Shown: positions 45,490 to 57,351, counted from the stretch's first letter. The stretch is DNA of 64,000 nt from Bathymodiolus brooksi (GCA_963680875.1 OY804579.1:19949804-20013803); one strand, 5' to 3'. A program made the numbers and translations. The notes: a model not told the origin generated them from the sequence alone.

Positions 45490-47735
45490 CACCCATATAA
45501 TGTTAAGGTTTTTAATACTTCAAGCACTTCAGCAAGTCATCATAACCAATTGCCTACAGACATATAAACCAAGCTCTCTTGCCAGTCTTGGTTCATGAAT
45601 ATGTCTGCCTAATATCACCAGTTATAAAAAATAAATAAAAGTTTTATTTAAAGTCTGCATGTCAAAACAACAACTAGTTGTAACACTAGAGTGAGCTTTT
45701 GACTGATAAAAAATGAAATTGATACTGAGTAGAGCAAAAACTATGCAAAGTTTGTGATTTTAAGGAGTAGCAGCACATAGATATGTATTTAAAAGTGTAT
45801 TTAAGTAAAGAGTTGCTAGAAGAATTAACCTGGTATTTTTAAAATATGTTTCAATATTTCTGGTATTTGCTGTCCATTTTACTCCCAAAAATGTATGTTT
45901 TTCACATAATTTTTTACTGAAAATTAAGTACAAACAAGATTAAATCTAGATTTAAGGTCAATTCTAATATCTTTTCAATGATCATAAACAATTATGCAGC
46001 TTTAAATGATATTATCTACTGAAATTTCGGTTTATAAAAAAATCCTTCCATCATGTTTCATTTCCTGTATTATAAAATATAACCATCTAGATTTTGTATT
46101 CTCCATATCAGTATTTCCTGTGATGTAGGTTGATTTCTTCAGTGCTAACCCACTCCTGTTCAGAAATAGCTTTTTTATGTTTGTTTTTTAAATACATATA
46201 TGATATCCTTAGATCTATTTTTGATTGAAACAGGAAGAAAAAGTCTAAATACCTAAAATAGATAAAAAATGATATTCAAAGTTATCAGCAATTGTGTTAA
46301 AAAAATTGTATTGACATAAATATCTTGGAATTCTTGAAATAACAAAATCTTTCCTACTGTCAAATAAATTATTTATATATAATTTGAATGAAATAGTCCT
46401 CTATTATCATTAATACAGGCATCAATTATTCAATATTTGTCATTTTAAGGACATGATATATACTATGTAGTGTCTTCATATTACCAAAACTCATTTTCTC
46501 ACATGTTATAATGCTACAACATACAAAGCACCTTGTTGTATTCTTTAATATCATTCCTATTAGTTTTACTGTGAGATTATAAGTAGGTAATTTCCAATGG
46601 ACAGCAGTTCTCTATCAGACACATGTCCAATTCAATATTTGTTTCCTTAATTGATTTTTGAATTTAGTCTTTGCTATAGTTGCCATTATTATAATAGGAC
46701 AGGGGATAATAACTCAGGATCACTGAGGGATGAACTTTATTGGAAGAAGAAGAGATGATAGCCCCTTCTATTCATAATTTGTTGTATGAATTTGCAACAT
46801 ATTGCAGTTTTGTTTTGTTTTTGTACTGTTTTTATGTTTTAATGATTATCTACCTGCAGATCTCTTTGAGACAAATGCTATGCATTGTCTTGGAACACTA
46901 TGAGACTTAAATAAAATTGGCAAAATTGATCGTATCAAAATTGAGTTGTCTCCCTTACATCATAGAAAACATTGGCAAGGGAAATTGAGTTTTCTCCCCT
47001 ATGAAACATTGTAAGATCACCTGACTATATGAGCTATTATCATCATTTGGCATCTTCCATTGACAGTCTGTCATCTATATATACATTTCATGGTTCAACT
47101 TCTGTCCAGAAACCACAGGGCTAATTATATTACACAAAATTTGTCATTAATAGTTTTTAATTGGCTCGGTCATCTTTTTAAGATGACTGCATTTACCCAC
47201 TAAAACAATTCTCCAAAATGGCTTCATATTTTAATAACAAAATTGGCTGAAATTTGAATAAGTTGATTTGCTAAAACTAATTCAAATTAAGTCAAATCTT
47301 ATGTTTATTTCAAATGTGATGGTGAGAAATAGTCATTTAAAAACAAACAGCAATAAAGATATAATCAATTTCGTGAGCAAGAACAAAAAATAAAGATCCC
47401 AAAATTGAAAAGTGTCTACAAATATAAACTTTCATTGTCTTTAAAATTAATTTAGTGACTTTCATGATAGAAATATGTCATCCTTTCACTGTTCAAACTT
47501 TTAAAAAGTGGATTTCTAGTGTATACTGTTAGTTTAGTAATCTGTTCATGATCCTTTTTAGGTATTGGAATAAAAACAAAACAAAAGAATTGTAATAATT
47601 AGACTTTTATATAAAAAAAAAATGTGAAAAAGAAACCATTTTTGATTTTCTTGTCTTTTTACTGTAAATAGGTACAAATGAAGTAAGAGGAAAGAAACGA
47701 AATGTAATTGAAAGACAATTTTGACTTGTTTCAGT
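45490..47735. other. AT-rich DNA, no gene or element recognised
   Basis: Some gttgtctccctta-type phrases occur near 46,945. No splice-bounded open frame was found. Confidence 0.5.
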
Positions 47736-47904
47736 TCTATTTATTAATACACTGCTTCTCTTTTAAAATTTGTTATGGAGAGAAAATTGAAGATGAAAAT
47801 AAAAATAATGCTGAAACATCAGAGCATCAACAGAGACTGAAAAAAACTAGGAAAGATTCTGGAGCATGTTTGGTGCTGTGTATGATAATGTTTGGGACTG
47901 GTAT
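47736..47904 (+). other. Weak exon candidate
   Basis: After tgtttcag an open frame of about 55 codons includes a charged stretch (GEKIEDENKNNAETSEHQQR). The only donor-like site is ACTG|GTATTT. Too weak for a gene call on its own, but it lies on the same strand as better candidates downstream. Confidence 0.2.
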
Positions 47905-48065
47905 TTGAATTGTTTATGATAATATGGTCTGTTACACACCATTATTAACCAAAGTAATGATCAAGAGGTAACTGGCATATGTAAAGGCCTAGATCAGTTA
48001 TTTCTCTACTTAAGTACTTTCTTTCTAAAATGTTTTAAAATGTTTCAAAATTCTGTTAGCAAATG

Positions 48066-48262
48066 TAAGAAGTCAAATACAGTCAAACTTGTATATAAAG
48101 GGCACCCAAGGGAACCTGAAAATTTGCCCTTTAGATTGCCCTTTATATACAGGTGAAAATAATTTGCGCTATTCAATAAGGGGATAAATGAGACTGTCCT
48201 TTATTGACAGTGATTTGTTATATAGAGGTGCCCTTTAAGGCAGGTTTGACTGTATATATACT
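48066..48262. mobile_element. MITE with TA-CAGTCAAAC termini
   Basis: tacagtcaaacttgtatata and ggcaggtttgactgtata are inverted, with TA flanks. The inside matches the 29.3-kb copy (gggcacccaagggaacctga, gatttgttatatagaggtgc). Confidence 0.8.
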
Positions 48263-48299
48263 GGTGATCAGAAAAATCTGTTTTCGGCAGCCATAACAG

Positions 48300-48472
48300 G
48301 AATTATAATGACAGAAATGGATGAATATACCCTTTTGCACTTATTCCATTATCCATTTAACTACAAAAATCTAAAACAAAACAAAAATGTCATATTAACA
48401 CATGAAATAGATATGGATGTACATTATAAAGACTATAGAAGAATCCCAATGTTATTTCTAGAATCAATTAAG
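48300..48472 (+). CDS. Candidate exon (57 residues), gene unknown
   Basis: It is bounded by the acceptor ccataacag and donor ATTAAG|GTAATG. The frame is open from the acceptor: two leading bases, then IIMTEMDEYTLLHLFHYPF..., ending RRIPMLFLESIK in phase 0. An ATG at 48,308 could also be a start. The mix of acidic, aromatic and hydrophobic residues is unlike the neighbouring random frames. No domain is recognised and no neighbouring exon is proven; it could be joined to the exon candidates at 52.1 or 60.2 kb on the same strand, but phases to the next ones cannot be fully resolved. A MITE ends 38 bases before it. Confidence 0.35.
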
Positions 48473-48584
48473 GTAATGGAACAACACTTTTTACATGTAT
48501 ATTAACTTACTACATCTTGTGTCATGATTCCCATTCTTTCAATCAAACCAAAATGAAGGACATTTAAGCAAACAATATACAATA

Positions 48585-48650
48585 CATTGATTGATTGATT
48601 GGTATTTAATGCCAACTTTATAGCAGTATTTCAGCTATATTGTGGCATAT
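48585..48650 (-). mobile_element. SINE family S2 3' scrap
   Basis: ttgattgattgattggtatt, then taatgccaactttatagcag and tatttcagctatattgtggc, are the reverse complement of the S2 tail and 3' end only. Confidence 0.75.
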
Positions 48651-48952
48651 ACAATAATAGTTAACCAATTACAATAACAAATGCATTACATTTAGTAATG
48701 TGTCTTAACTATTAACTGTTTTGTAAGACAATAAAATTGCACATTTAGACAAAATGTTATATAGTACTATACTGCAGATAATACCAGTTTAGAATCATTA
48801 ATAGATAAGCAAAACTGCTCATCAACTGTAAAAGTGTCTTTATTTATAGCTGCTGCATTTTATCAAATGTTTTTTTCAGTCCATTATTCTGAAGGCATTA
48901 ATTTGGGTTTGACCAATTACAGAGCAGTGTGCAAAATGAAAGGTAATTTTAA

Positions 48953-49045
48953 GTACAGTGAAACCGGTTTAAACCGAACATCTGGAGACCAACTTGTGTG
49001 TTCAGAATAAACAGGTGTTCGATTTATACACAACTGAACTTTTTA
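48953..49045. mobile_element. Half of a cagtgaaacc-type MITE
   Basis: tacagtgaaaccggtttaaa, cttgtgtgttcagaataaac and aggtgttcgatttatacac match the inverse of the right half of the 57,352-57,556 element. The other half is missing. Confidence 0.65.
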
Positions 49046-49334
49046 CATCATAATTCTATTAAGAAAGGTCTAAAAACCTAATCAGAAACTTATCTGAAAT
49101 TAAAGATGCATACCACCATGAGACATGAATTAACTCAATGAGAATAACGTCATCAGAAACTACTAAAAAAGGCGTTCATTATTTTCTTAAGAAAGACAAC
49201 CAGTCAGAACTAATAAAGGTAAACTGTGATCATTGGATGTTGTTTGTTTTATTTTTTTATGATATAAATATAAATCAGGATGGCTAACATCACAAACATA
49301 GTCATAGTGAAACCTTTGAACTATTTTTGTATAA

Positions 49335-49728
49335 ATTAATTTTAGAGTCGCATGTAATTTTTTACGTGTTTTGATTGGTTGAAAAGGTTGAGGTTATTTG
49401 TCAATGAACGGAATCTATAAATAGACGTCGTTCCCAAGGCGTCGCGTGCCATTGTCATCAGGTGTTTTTCTTTAAATGAGGCATATTTGGGGTTATTTAA
49501 ATTTATTTCCGATTATTTGCCTTATTTTGAAAAAATAAATATATTTTTCAATATCATTACAAAAAGTTTTGAATTAATTTATAAGGATTGATGGTAATTA
49601 TTTGTTCGGTTCATTCGAAATAACCTCAATCAGGTTGTGCACACCCTTGCGTAATGCAGGTTATACAGTGTGTACAACCTGATTGAGGTTATTTCTTCAT
49701 GAACCGAACAAAAATTGTGATTAATCCT
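49335..49728 (+). mobile_element. Hairpin-bearing repeat family C, copy 2 (inverted relative to copy 1)
   Basis: The first 250 bp match the flank of copy 1 in reverse; the terminal palindrome has arms 49,600-49,652 and 49,668-49,725 (gttcattcgaaataacctca then atcaggttgtgc and the inverse). The loop differs from copy 1. The copies lie 29 kb apart. Confidence 0.75.
49374..49424 (+). promoter_or_regulatory. CCAAT and TATA motifs inside repeat C, reading into the hairpin
   Basis: ATTGG at 49,374-49,378 and CTATAAATAG at 49,415-49,424 have the spacing of a core promoter; a start about 30 bases later would transcribe the palindrome at 49,600-49,725. In copy 1 the CCAAT is kept but the TATA-like site reads ctgaaaatag. 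Activity is not shown by the sequence. Confidence 0.35.
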
Positions 49729-49879
49729 TAAGTAAATTGTACATATAAAGTGATTATTTGACAGTTCTTTAGTACAAACAGTCAAGTGAAAACATGATAG
49801 TTAAGCACTAGCTGACAGAAGAAAGGTTAGTGTTATTGGTGTTGATCATCACTTTCAACTATACTTATTGGGGTAAAAA

Positions 49880-50060
49880 GCAGTGGCAGATATAGGGAAG
49901 TTAAGTGATCGGTGAAACCCATTGCCTTGGGTAGGTGTCGGGGAACTTTGAACACTTCAAAGGTGAGTATTTGGGAACGAACCCATGTTAGTGATGTTAG
50001 GCTTGTGACCAGGAGTCAACAACCTTTAACCTCTTGACCAACAAGGCCACCAACAGTATG
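49880..50060 (-). mobile_element. tRNA-derived SINE (family S4)
   Basis: The minus strand starts ggtggccttgttggtcaaga then ggtta (A box) and has the B box gggttcgttccc about 60 bases on. It continues with ccccgacacctacccaaggc. The head differs from those of S1, S2 and S3. Confidence 0.7.
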
Positions 50061-50796
50061 TTTTCAGGATGTTTTGTAAAGCAATACATATTTGTAAACA
50101 ATGCATCAATCATAATTGAACCGACAAACTTCTATAATCTGAATTTCTGTCAAATTGCATTAATATTTATCTTTTGTGGCAATCTCTTACTACTATTTAA
50201 ATAGCTTTAGGGAAAAATATTGTTTAAGTAAATGACTTTTTAAATAACTAAAATATTATCAAAACCTTTTAATAAAAATATGTTGATAACATATTACATG
50301 AGTTCCTTTTAGCGAAAAAGTAATAAAACTTCAATAATGTTTTAAAATTTTTTGTCCGTGTAATTTGAGAACGGGAGGAACTGTTACTAAGATATAACAA
50401 ATGTTATTGATTACCGGTACTTTAGAGTGCTTCTTTATAAGTGAAATCCAAACTTTCAATATACAAATTAGTTAAAAATGAAATAAAACGAGGATAAATG
50501 TTGACTGAATTACTTTATATAACAATGTCCTCCATTGTCAGTGATGTTTATCCAATAGTTGAATAAGATGCTACTTTAAACGAGGGGATTAAACAGCCAT
50601 TTAAAAGCTATATTTACAAGTGTCAAGTTTAACAGATACTGGATTCAGGCTATAACAAATTATATTTATTATACATTTAAGGTATTCACGTATACTATGG
50701 ATTATCAGGGAAATATCACTGTTATTTTTCCGAAAAGAACAAGCATATGAGGTGTAAGGATGTAAGTATAATTTTATTTAAAAAATTATCTTATGG
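50061..50796. other. AT-rich DNA with one weak exon-like segment
   Basis: 50,682-50,749 lies between atacatttaag and ATGAG|GTGTAAG, and is open in two frames (one reads DYQGNITVIFPKRTSI before a stop). Not enough for a call. Confidence 0.3.
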
Positions 50797-51053
50797 GTTA
50801 GGGTTATGGTGTTTAATGCCACTTACAACAATATTTCAGTTATATTGTGGCTGTCAGTTTTATTGGTAGAGGAAACCAGAGTACCCAGCGAAAACCACAT
50901 ACATGCCCAAGTCACTGTCAAACTTTATCACATAAGTTGTATTGAGTACACCTGGCCATGAGTGGGATTCGAACTCACAACTTTAGTGGTGATAGGCACT
51001 GATTGTACAGGTACTTGTAAATCCAACTACCATACGACCATGACTGCCCATTA
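50797..51053 (-). mobile_element. SINE family S1, near full length
   Basis: Tail gggttagggttatggtg, core gtacccagcgaaaaccacat, B box region gtgggattcgaactcacaac and head through ccaactaccatacgaccatg are all present (plus-strand view). Confidence 0.88.
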
Positions 51054-51212
51054 AAAATATTGTAGGAATCCTTTATAAATTGCTCTTAAATATGATTTTA
51101 TGGAATATAAATTACAAAAGAATCATTATTTAAAAGAGGATTTTTTTAAATACAAAATGTAGTTGGTATGTGGTTTTCTTCACATAATCTACAAATTTAT
51201 ATATATAATATA

Positions 51213-51403
51213 ATATACAGTCAAACCTGTCCATGCAGTCACCTCTATTAAGCAGCCACCTGTGTTAAAAGGTCACATTTTTCTTGTCCTGTCATGGAAC
51301 ATTTCATAAGAACTGAACCTCTTTTAAGAGGTCACCTGTCTTATAAGGCCACCTTTTCTTTGTCCCAAAGGTGACCTCTTAAAACAGATTTGACTGTATA
51401 TAT
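51213..51403. mobile_element. MITE with TA-CAGTCAAACC termini
   Basis: tacagtcaaacctgtccatg and cttaaaacagatttgactgt with TA flanks; internal aggtcacctgtcttataagg. Different interior from the 29.3/48.1-kb type. Confidence 0.75.
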
Positions 51404-51540
51404 ATATTCTATACAACTGAGATCTTGAAATTATAATATTAGAAAAAAAAAGTCTTAGAAAATGTATTCATTTATATTATGTTTTACAATGATGGAGATT
51501 GTAATTATAAGTGTTTGTTACATTACCTAGTTTGATCTTG

Positions 51541-51584
51541 AAATATGGTTGAAAGTGACATTAAACACCATAATCCTAACCCTA
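51541..51584 (+). mobile_element. SINE S1 tail scrap
   Basis: ggttgaaagtgacattaaac then accataatcctaaccctag is the S1 3' end with its telomere-like tail. Confidence 0.75.
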
Positions 51585-51889
51585 GCTTGATCTGACTTAT
51601 GGTTCAACTATATGATAACAACTTTATAACTAATTATATCAAAATGATATCTTTTCTTCATATAGTTACCTCAGGGTAAATCTTTATGATTCTTAAAAAT
51701 ATCTATTAAAAGTTGCATAAAGAATTATGTTATGTCCACAGCCAGTGAAAACCAAATATTTTCATTTTGATCACAATAAATATGCCTGTTTCATCAGCTT
51801 CATTCTGTCTGAAGTTTTTTTTTGTAATTTCTTTATAGAATATGCATGCACAGTAGAGACCATTTTTCATCCACATTTGTATTACATTA

Positions 51890-52052
51890 TGGTGATAAGT
51901 TTTATTGATAGAGGAAACTGAAGTACGAAAATAATCCCACCAAACATCTACAAGACTCTGACAAACTTTACCACTTATGGCTTTTTCAGTACATCTTTGC
52001 CATGGAAACAAGTGAAACTCACAACCCTTACTGATTACATAGATACATGTTT
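51890..52052 (-). mobile_element. Old, degraded SINE S1 copy
   Basis: gataagttttattgatagag then gaaactgaagtac, tctgacaaactttaccactt and gtgaaactcacaacccttac follow the S1 order with many changes. Confidence 0.6.
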
Positions 52053-52119
52053 TTCTATCTAACATACTATTCTTTACAGGCACCTATTGTTTTAGTATTG
52101 AACACAGAAGTTGTAAGCT

Positions 52120-52392
52120 ATGGAACATAAACCTGTTCGGAACAAATTAGGAAGAAAAGCAGATTCAGCAGATAAATGGAAGATAGCAGCCAACATCATT
52201 CTGCCTCTTGTTTCTGTAAGTGCTTTTTGGTGTTATTATGTTATTTTCTTGAATAGATTGATAGTGAAGGAAACAAGAATATTTGTATATTCAAATGTAA
52301 CAATTTATATTGTTAGTTATCTTCCATACTGAAAGGACCAGTCAAACAGACCTTACTTGTAGATGAGGATGAACTGTACCTTATAGAAACAG
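52120..52392 (+). CDS. Candidate two-exon coding segment that seeded a tandem array (gene unknown)
   Basis: Exon 52,120-52,215 starts at ATG (an in-frame TAA lies just upstream) and encodes 32 residues, MEHKPVRNKLGRK then ...KWKIAANIILPLVS, to a strong donor TCT|GTAAGT. The next acceptor, attgttag (52,316), is 101 bp on and in phase, continuing LSSILKGPVKQTLLVDEDEL. That 19-codon segment GPVKQTLLVDEDELYLIET is the unit of the array that follows. After unit 1 an extra G shifts the frame, so as assembled the frame ends about ten codons later. The hydrophobic NIILPLV could be a helix of a repeat fold or a membrane segment. Whether 52,120 is a true start or the exon is internal is open; an acceptor at 52,079 would add an untranslated leader. 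Confidence 0.4.
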
Positions 52393-52776
52393 GGACCAGT
52401 CAAACAGACCTTACTTGTAGATGAGGATGAACTGTACCTTATAGAAACAGGACCAGTCAAGCACACCTTACTTGTAGATGAGGATGAACTGTACCTTATA
52501 GAAACAGGACCAGTCAAGCACACCTTACTTGTAGATGAAGATAAACTGTACCTTATAGAAAAAGGACCAGTCAAACAGACCTTACTTGTAGATGAGGATG
52601 AACTGTACCTTATAGAAACAGGACCAGTCAAGCACACCTTACTTGTAGATGAGGATGAACTGTACCTTATAGAAACAGGACCAGTCAAGCACACCTTACT
52701 TGTAGATGAGGATGAACTGTACCTTATAGAAACAGGACCAGTCAAGCACACCTTACTTGTAGATGAGGGTGATTGA
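52335..52776 (+). repeat. 57-bp (19-codon) tandem array, eight units, derived from a coding exon
   Basis: Units begin at 52,335, 52,393, 52,450, 52,507, 52,564, 52,621, 52,678 and 52,735: one 58-bp step then six of 57. On the plus strand units 2-8 stay open together (GPVKHTLLVDEDELYLIET) until TGA at 52,774. The minus strand is also open for 142 codons (SSSSTSKVCLTGPVSIRY), but that frame has no support beyond the array. Confidence 0.85.
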
Positions 52777-52904
52777 TACAAACTTTAATTTAAAGCAAAA
52801 ATAGATTTTCAGTGGTTTTATATAAAAATTAAAAGCATGACCAAATAAAGCATAAATTCAGATCACTTTATTCTAACTGGGTCATAGTGATATTAAAGTC
52901 ATAA

Positions 52905-54033
52905 AATGAAAAACAAAACATACCACACTGTCAGAATAGTTCTAACATCTAACAGAAAAACAAAACATACCACACTGTCAGAACAGTTCTAAAATCTAAC
53001 AGAAAAACAAAACATACCACACTGTCAGAATAGTTCTAAAATCTAACAGAAAAACAAAACATACCACACTGTCAGAATAGTTCTAAAATCTAACAGAAAA
53101 ACAAAACATACCACACTGTCAGAACAGTTCTAAAATCTAACAGAAAAACAAAACATACCACACTGTCAGAATAGTTCTAAATTCTAACAGAAAAACAAAA
53201 CATACTACACTGTCAGAATAGTTCTAAAATCTAACAGAAAAACAAAACATACCACACTGTCAGAATAGTTCTAAAATCTAACAGAAAAACAAAACATACC
53301 ACACTGTCAGAACAGTTCTAAAATCTAACAGAAAAACAAAACATACCACACTGTCAGAATAGTTCTAAAATCTAACAGAAAAACAAAACATACCACACTG
53401 TCAGAATAGTTCTAATATCTAACAGAAAAACAAAACATACCACACTGTCAGAATAGTTCTAAAATCTAACAGAAAAACAAAACATACCACACTGTCAGAA
53501 TAGTTCTAAAATCTAACAGAAAAACAAAACATACCACACTGTCAGAACAGTTCTAAAATCTAACAGAAAAACAAAACATACCACACTGTCAGAATAGTTC
53601 TAAATTCTAACAGAAAAACAAAACATACCACACTGTCAGAACAGTTCTAAAATCTAACAGAAAAACAAAACATACCACACTGTCAGAATAGTTCTAAAAT
53701 CTAACAGAAAAACAAAACATACCACACTGTCAGAACAGTTCTAAAATCTAACAGAAAAACAAAACATACCACACTGTCAGAATAGTTCTAAAATCTAACA
53801 GAAAAACAAAACATACCACACTGTCAGAATAGTTCTAAAATCTAACACAAAAACAAAACATACCACACTGTCAGAACAGTTCTAAAATCTAACAGAAAAA
53901 CAAAACATACCACACTGTCAGAATAGTTCTAAAATCTAATAGAAAAACAAAACATACCACACTGTCAGAATAGTTCTAAAATCTAACAGAAAAACAAAAC
54001 ATACCACACTGTCAGAATAGTTCTAAAATCTAA
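52905..54033. repeat. Second 47-bp minisatellite, about 24 units
   Basis: Each unit has aaaacataccacactgtcag and aatagttctaaaatctaaca; for example starts at 52,921 and 52,968. Variants are mainly aatag/aacag and aaaatct/aatatct/aaattct. The sequence is unrelated to the 47-bp array at the left end. Confidence 0.97.
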
Positions 54034-55267
54034 TTACAAATATTTTGTTGAATTAGAACCATATTTCTGACTGAACAGGAACATTTGGAAGTAGTCTTTT
54101 TAGTTAAACCTAAAACAAAAATATACTGATTTGGTGTAACTTGACTTACAAGTGTTGAACTGGGTATAGATAGGTAGATAACCACTTTTTGTTGTTTTAA
54201 ATATATAAAAAAAGAGGCTGACCTTATGCAAAAAACTTGTTAAAGTTATCAAGAAATTAAATAGCATAAAAATAATGCTTTGGAATACTGCTACTTGATG
54301 TTAAGCAACAATCAATCACTCAATCAACAGACATGATATATTTTAGCATTTAATAAGAATCCAGCTAGTTAAGCTATTTTCCAATAGCTGTGTGTAGGTA
54401 TTTTAATGTACATGTCATTAGAGGCAATCTTAAAACCAAATTTGTCACCACTTTCAACAGAATTAATTTTCATAAGATTTCAACCTTCGCGACTCTTTAT
54501 TTATTCAGTTCAGTTTATACTAAGCAAATCCATACACAATGTAGAGAAGAAAGAGACTTCATATTTGTTAGTGTACAAAGTATTAAGTGGAATAGTTATG
54601 TTTTCTGAACCTTTAACACTTAATTAACACTCGAGTTCTATCATTAGTTCTCAAATGTTGAAAAACATTGACATTACTTCGTTGTTCAAAATCTAAATAC
54701 ATATTCCATTTAGTGATGAGACTGATATTAATCAATTTAAGCTCTTCAATCATTACAACATAATACATCATGGACAGAAAAATCTTGATAAATATCTGTA
54801 ACAAAGATGTTGTTAATTACAGGTAAAAATAAGTTGTCATTCATTGATTAAAGGTAAAATTAATGGAATTAAATTAAGGAGATATTGTATATTTCCACTC
54901 AATTTAGTCCACAATGGCTCCCTAAATTATGGTGTGAAGAGATGACAATGACTTTATCTGGAATTAGAGAGAACATATCTATTAGAAAGTCTTGTTGAAA
55001 GGTACGATTCATATACTACATTAGAATATCCAGTTGTGGGGGATGATACACTGACACTATTGTATGTTTCAATGAATCCATTTCAGTTTCTATCAATCAG
55101 ATAAATTTCAGTGTCTTTTCATAAAAAAAAAGAAGATATATCATGTACAGTAACTACCCAAGTATTCTCCCAGTAGACGTTTTCCGTTGTATATTGTTAA
55201 TATGTTGTTAATTTTTAAATTATACAATAAAAAACAGATGAATCAGTTCTTAAGAAATTAGCTCAAA
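54034..55267. other. AT-rich DNA with a weak terminal-exon candidate
   Basis: 54,908-54,997, after ctcaatttag, is open in one frame (PQWLPKLWCEEMTMTLSGIR...) to a TGA. It lacks an independent check. The rest shows nothing recognisable. Confidence 0.3.
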
Positions 55268-55870
55268 ATAGAGGCTGCTTAGCTGACCTGGCCAAAGGCC
55301 ATGTGAGCTCTGCCATCGTTTTGCATCAGTCATTGCCTTACGTACATCTTTTCACATTTTAATCTTCTCCTAGAGAATTGCTCAACTAAAAGTTTGTGAA
55401 AGGAGGAAATTAAGTCAAGCTTTAAACAAAATCTTCTTCTCATAAACCAGCAATAGAACTGCTATAATAATATCTGGCATTTAAATCATCATTGCAATAT
55501 GTAGACTTAAGTTTGTGCAAATAAAGGTCTCAGTATCTAAAGGGTCTGGATTCTGTCAAAAATATGAACAATCAGGAGAATATGAAAAAAACTTACTTTC
55601 TGTTAGAACCAGCAGTGGAATTCAAATTTTATATGGCCCGAAACAACATTGATATGAAGATTCAAGCCTATGCAAATGATGGTCCTGGGATGTATAGGAT
55701 CAGAACTGCAGGGGTCTAAAGTTAAAGACTTAATACAATGAGGAAAATTAAACAGGTCCAAATCCTGGGGAATTAGCAGAGAGGCTGTAGGATAAATTTT
55801 GGCAAGTGCCAACCAAAATGTCATGAGTCCCACAAGTGCATTCTTTGTTATTTTTTGTAAAAAATGATGA
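55268..55870 (-). mobile_element. Diverged Helitron/HINE-like element, minus strand
   Basis: Read on the minus strand, the end is gatggcagagctcacatggc followed by the hairpin ggcc-ttt-ggcc and aggtcagctaa, that is, hairpin then CTAA, as in the 10-15.5-kb elements (gatggcaatagttcacatgg, hairpin, aggtgaactaa). Internal phrases such as tttctgttagaaccagcagt have no array. The far end is uncertain. Confidence 0.6.
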
Positions 55871-57351
55871 GACCCTTACACATAAACAAGTTACAAGTAT
55901 CACTAGATTATATTTAACATATAGAGTATTTCCCCTCTAATCTGGCACCTCTCACCAAAGACTCTTTTCAGACCAGATTTCAAATGCACTGACATAATAG
56001 AATAATACTAAATTATCCCCCTCAAGGGAGACCACCCCTTGTTTAAGGCCACTTTTTATTGCAGAAGGAGTGACCTTATAAGAAATGGACTACTGTAGAG
56101 ACAATAATAAAAACAAATCTTCTTTACAAGGTGAATGATACAGACTTAAGTGAACCTCTAGTTATGGATCGTTGTTTAAAAATAGGTAAAAATCTATTGG
56201 ATAAAGCAGTGCAAACAACGTATCAATTACGGTTTACCAACAAATAGATTTTTCTTATAATATTTAACAGTTGCCCAGAATACAGCTCTTAAAAAAATTG
56301 ACCATTAATTTTTATTCTCGATTAATATTATTCCAACTCCTTCATTCATAAAATATTTGATGCATAAGCAAAATCCATACTTAATATGATTTGTTTTAGG
56401 GACTTTTTCCTTCTAAAATTGTATCTGACAGCCCCAATACCCTCATCAAGTGTTTTGGCTTCCACATATCTACCCAAGGCTACAGGCTTCATTGGTCAGT
56501 TAGTTATATTTATACTCAATGTCAATGTATCATAAAAGGAATCTTACTGGTCTAGAGCTATGCTCCTTGATTGACTGAAAAATGTCTCAGGTTTCCATTC
56601 AATAAATTTAGTTCCCCTTTAGGAGATCATTTAAAATTGTATTAGACATTATTTTACACAGATCAAGCTCAATTTTAGTTATTATTTCTCTTTTTATTTC
56701 CAGAGTTATGTCCCTTATTTGAAAAATGACAAATTTGTGCTGTCTATGCTCTAACTTTAGTTTCCCATGGCTAATGTTTTGATATATTACACAATTTTTT
56801 TGGGACAGGTCAATTTCGTATTAGTTCATATTCCTTTAATAGTTCCAAAGTTATGCCTATGTTTAATTTAGCTGGCAGCTGGGGGCATCCATGTCCTATA
56901 TGGACACATTTTCCCCCATATTTTTTTTATAAAAATTAGAATGATATTTACTGTCGTATTATTTTTTAATAGAGTCCTATTGATTGGTTTGAATTACCGA
57001 CATAACACACTAACAGAAAGTAATACGGAATAAAGTAGTGTTGTAGATTTGTTTGTTTTATTTGATGAGGGCCCTTTTATTTGTTTGTATAACTTGTTGA
57101 GTGTTTTAATAGGTATGTAGGTAGTTATCCAACATACTCTTACAGTCTAGAAGTTTTAAATGTACTACAGACATGGATAAACTAAAGACTGAAAAAAATC
57201 TATTGGAAATAATAGTATTTGTTCTTATTCAAAATGTATAGAACTTATTAATGTTCCTGAAAGTTCAAACTTTTTAAGAACATTGGTGACCTATAAGATT
57301 AGGAATATGGGTTTTTAACCTTTAACCTCATTTTCAAGGGCATTTTAGTTA
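55871..57351. other. AT-rich DNA with degraded repeat pieces
   Basis: 55,925-56,100 has mirrored phrases (gggagaccaccccttgttta, gagtgaccttataag) like the TA-type MITEs but no clear ends. 56,700-56,935 has tccagagttatgtccctt, tccaaagttatgcc and gctggcagctgggggcatcc, with hairpin gtcctatatggac, matching a repeat type also at 60.6-61.3 kb. A short open frame after ttgttttag (56,400) is not convincing. Confidence 0.4.

Noticed and set aside
52353..52781. 142-codon minus-strand Ser/Thr-rich repeat frame
   Set aside because: It is the antisense of an array whose plus-strand reading continues a splice-supported exon; no other evidence on the minus strand.
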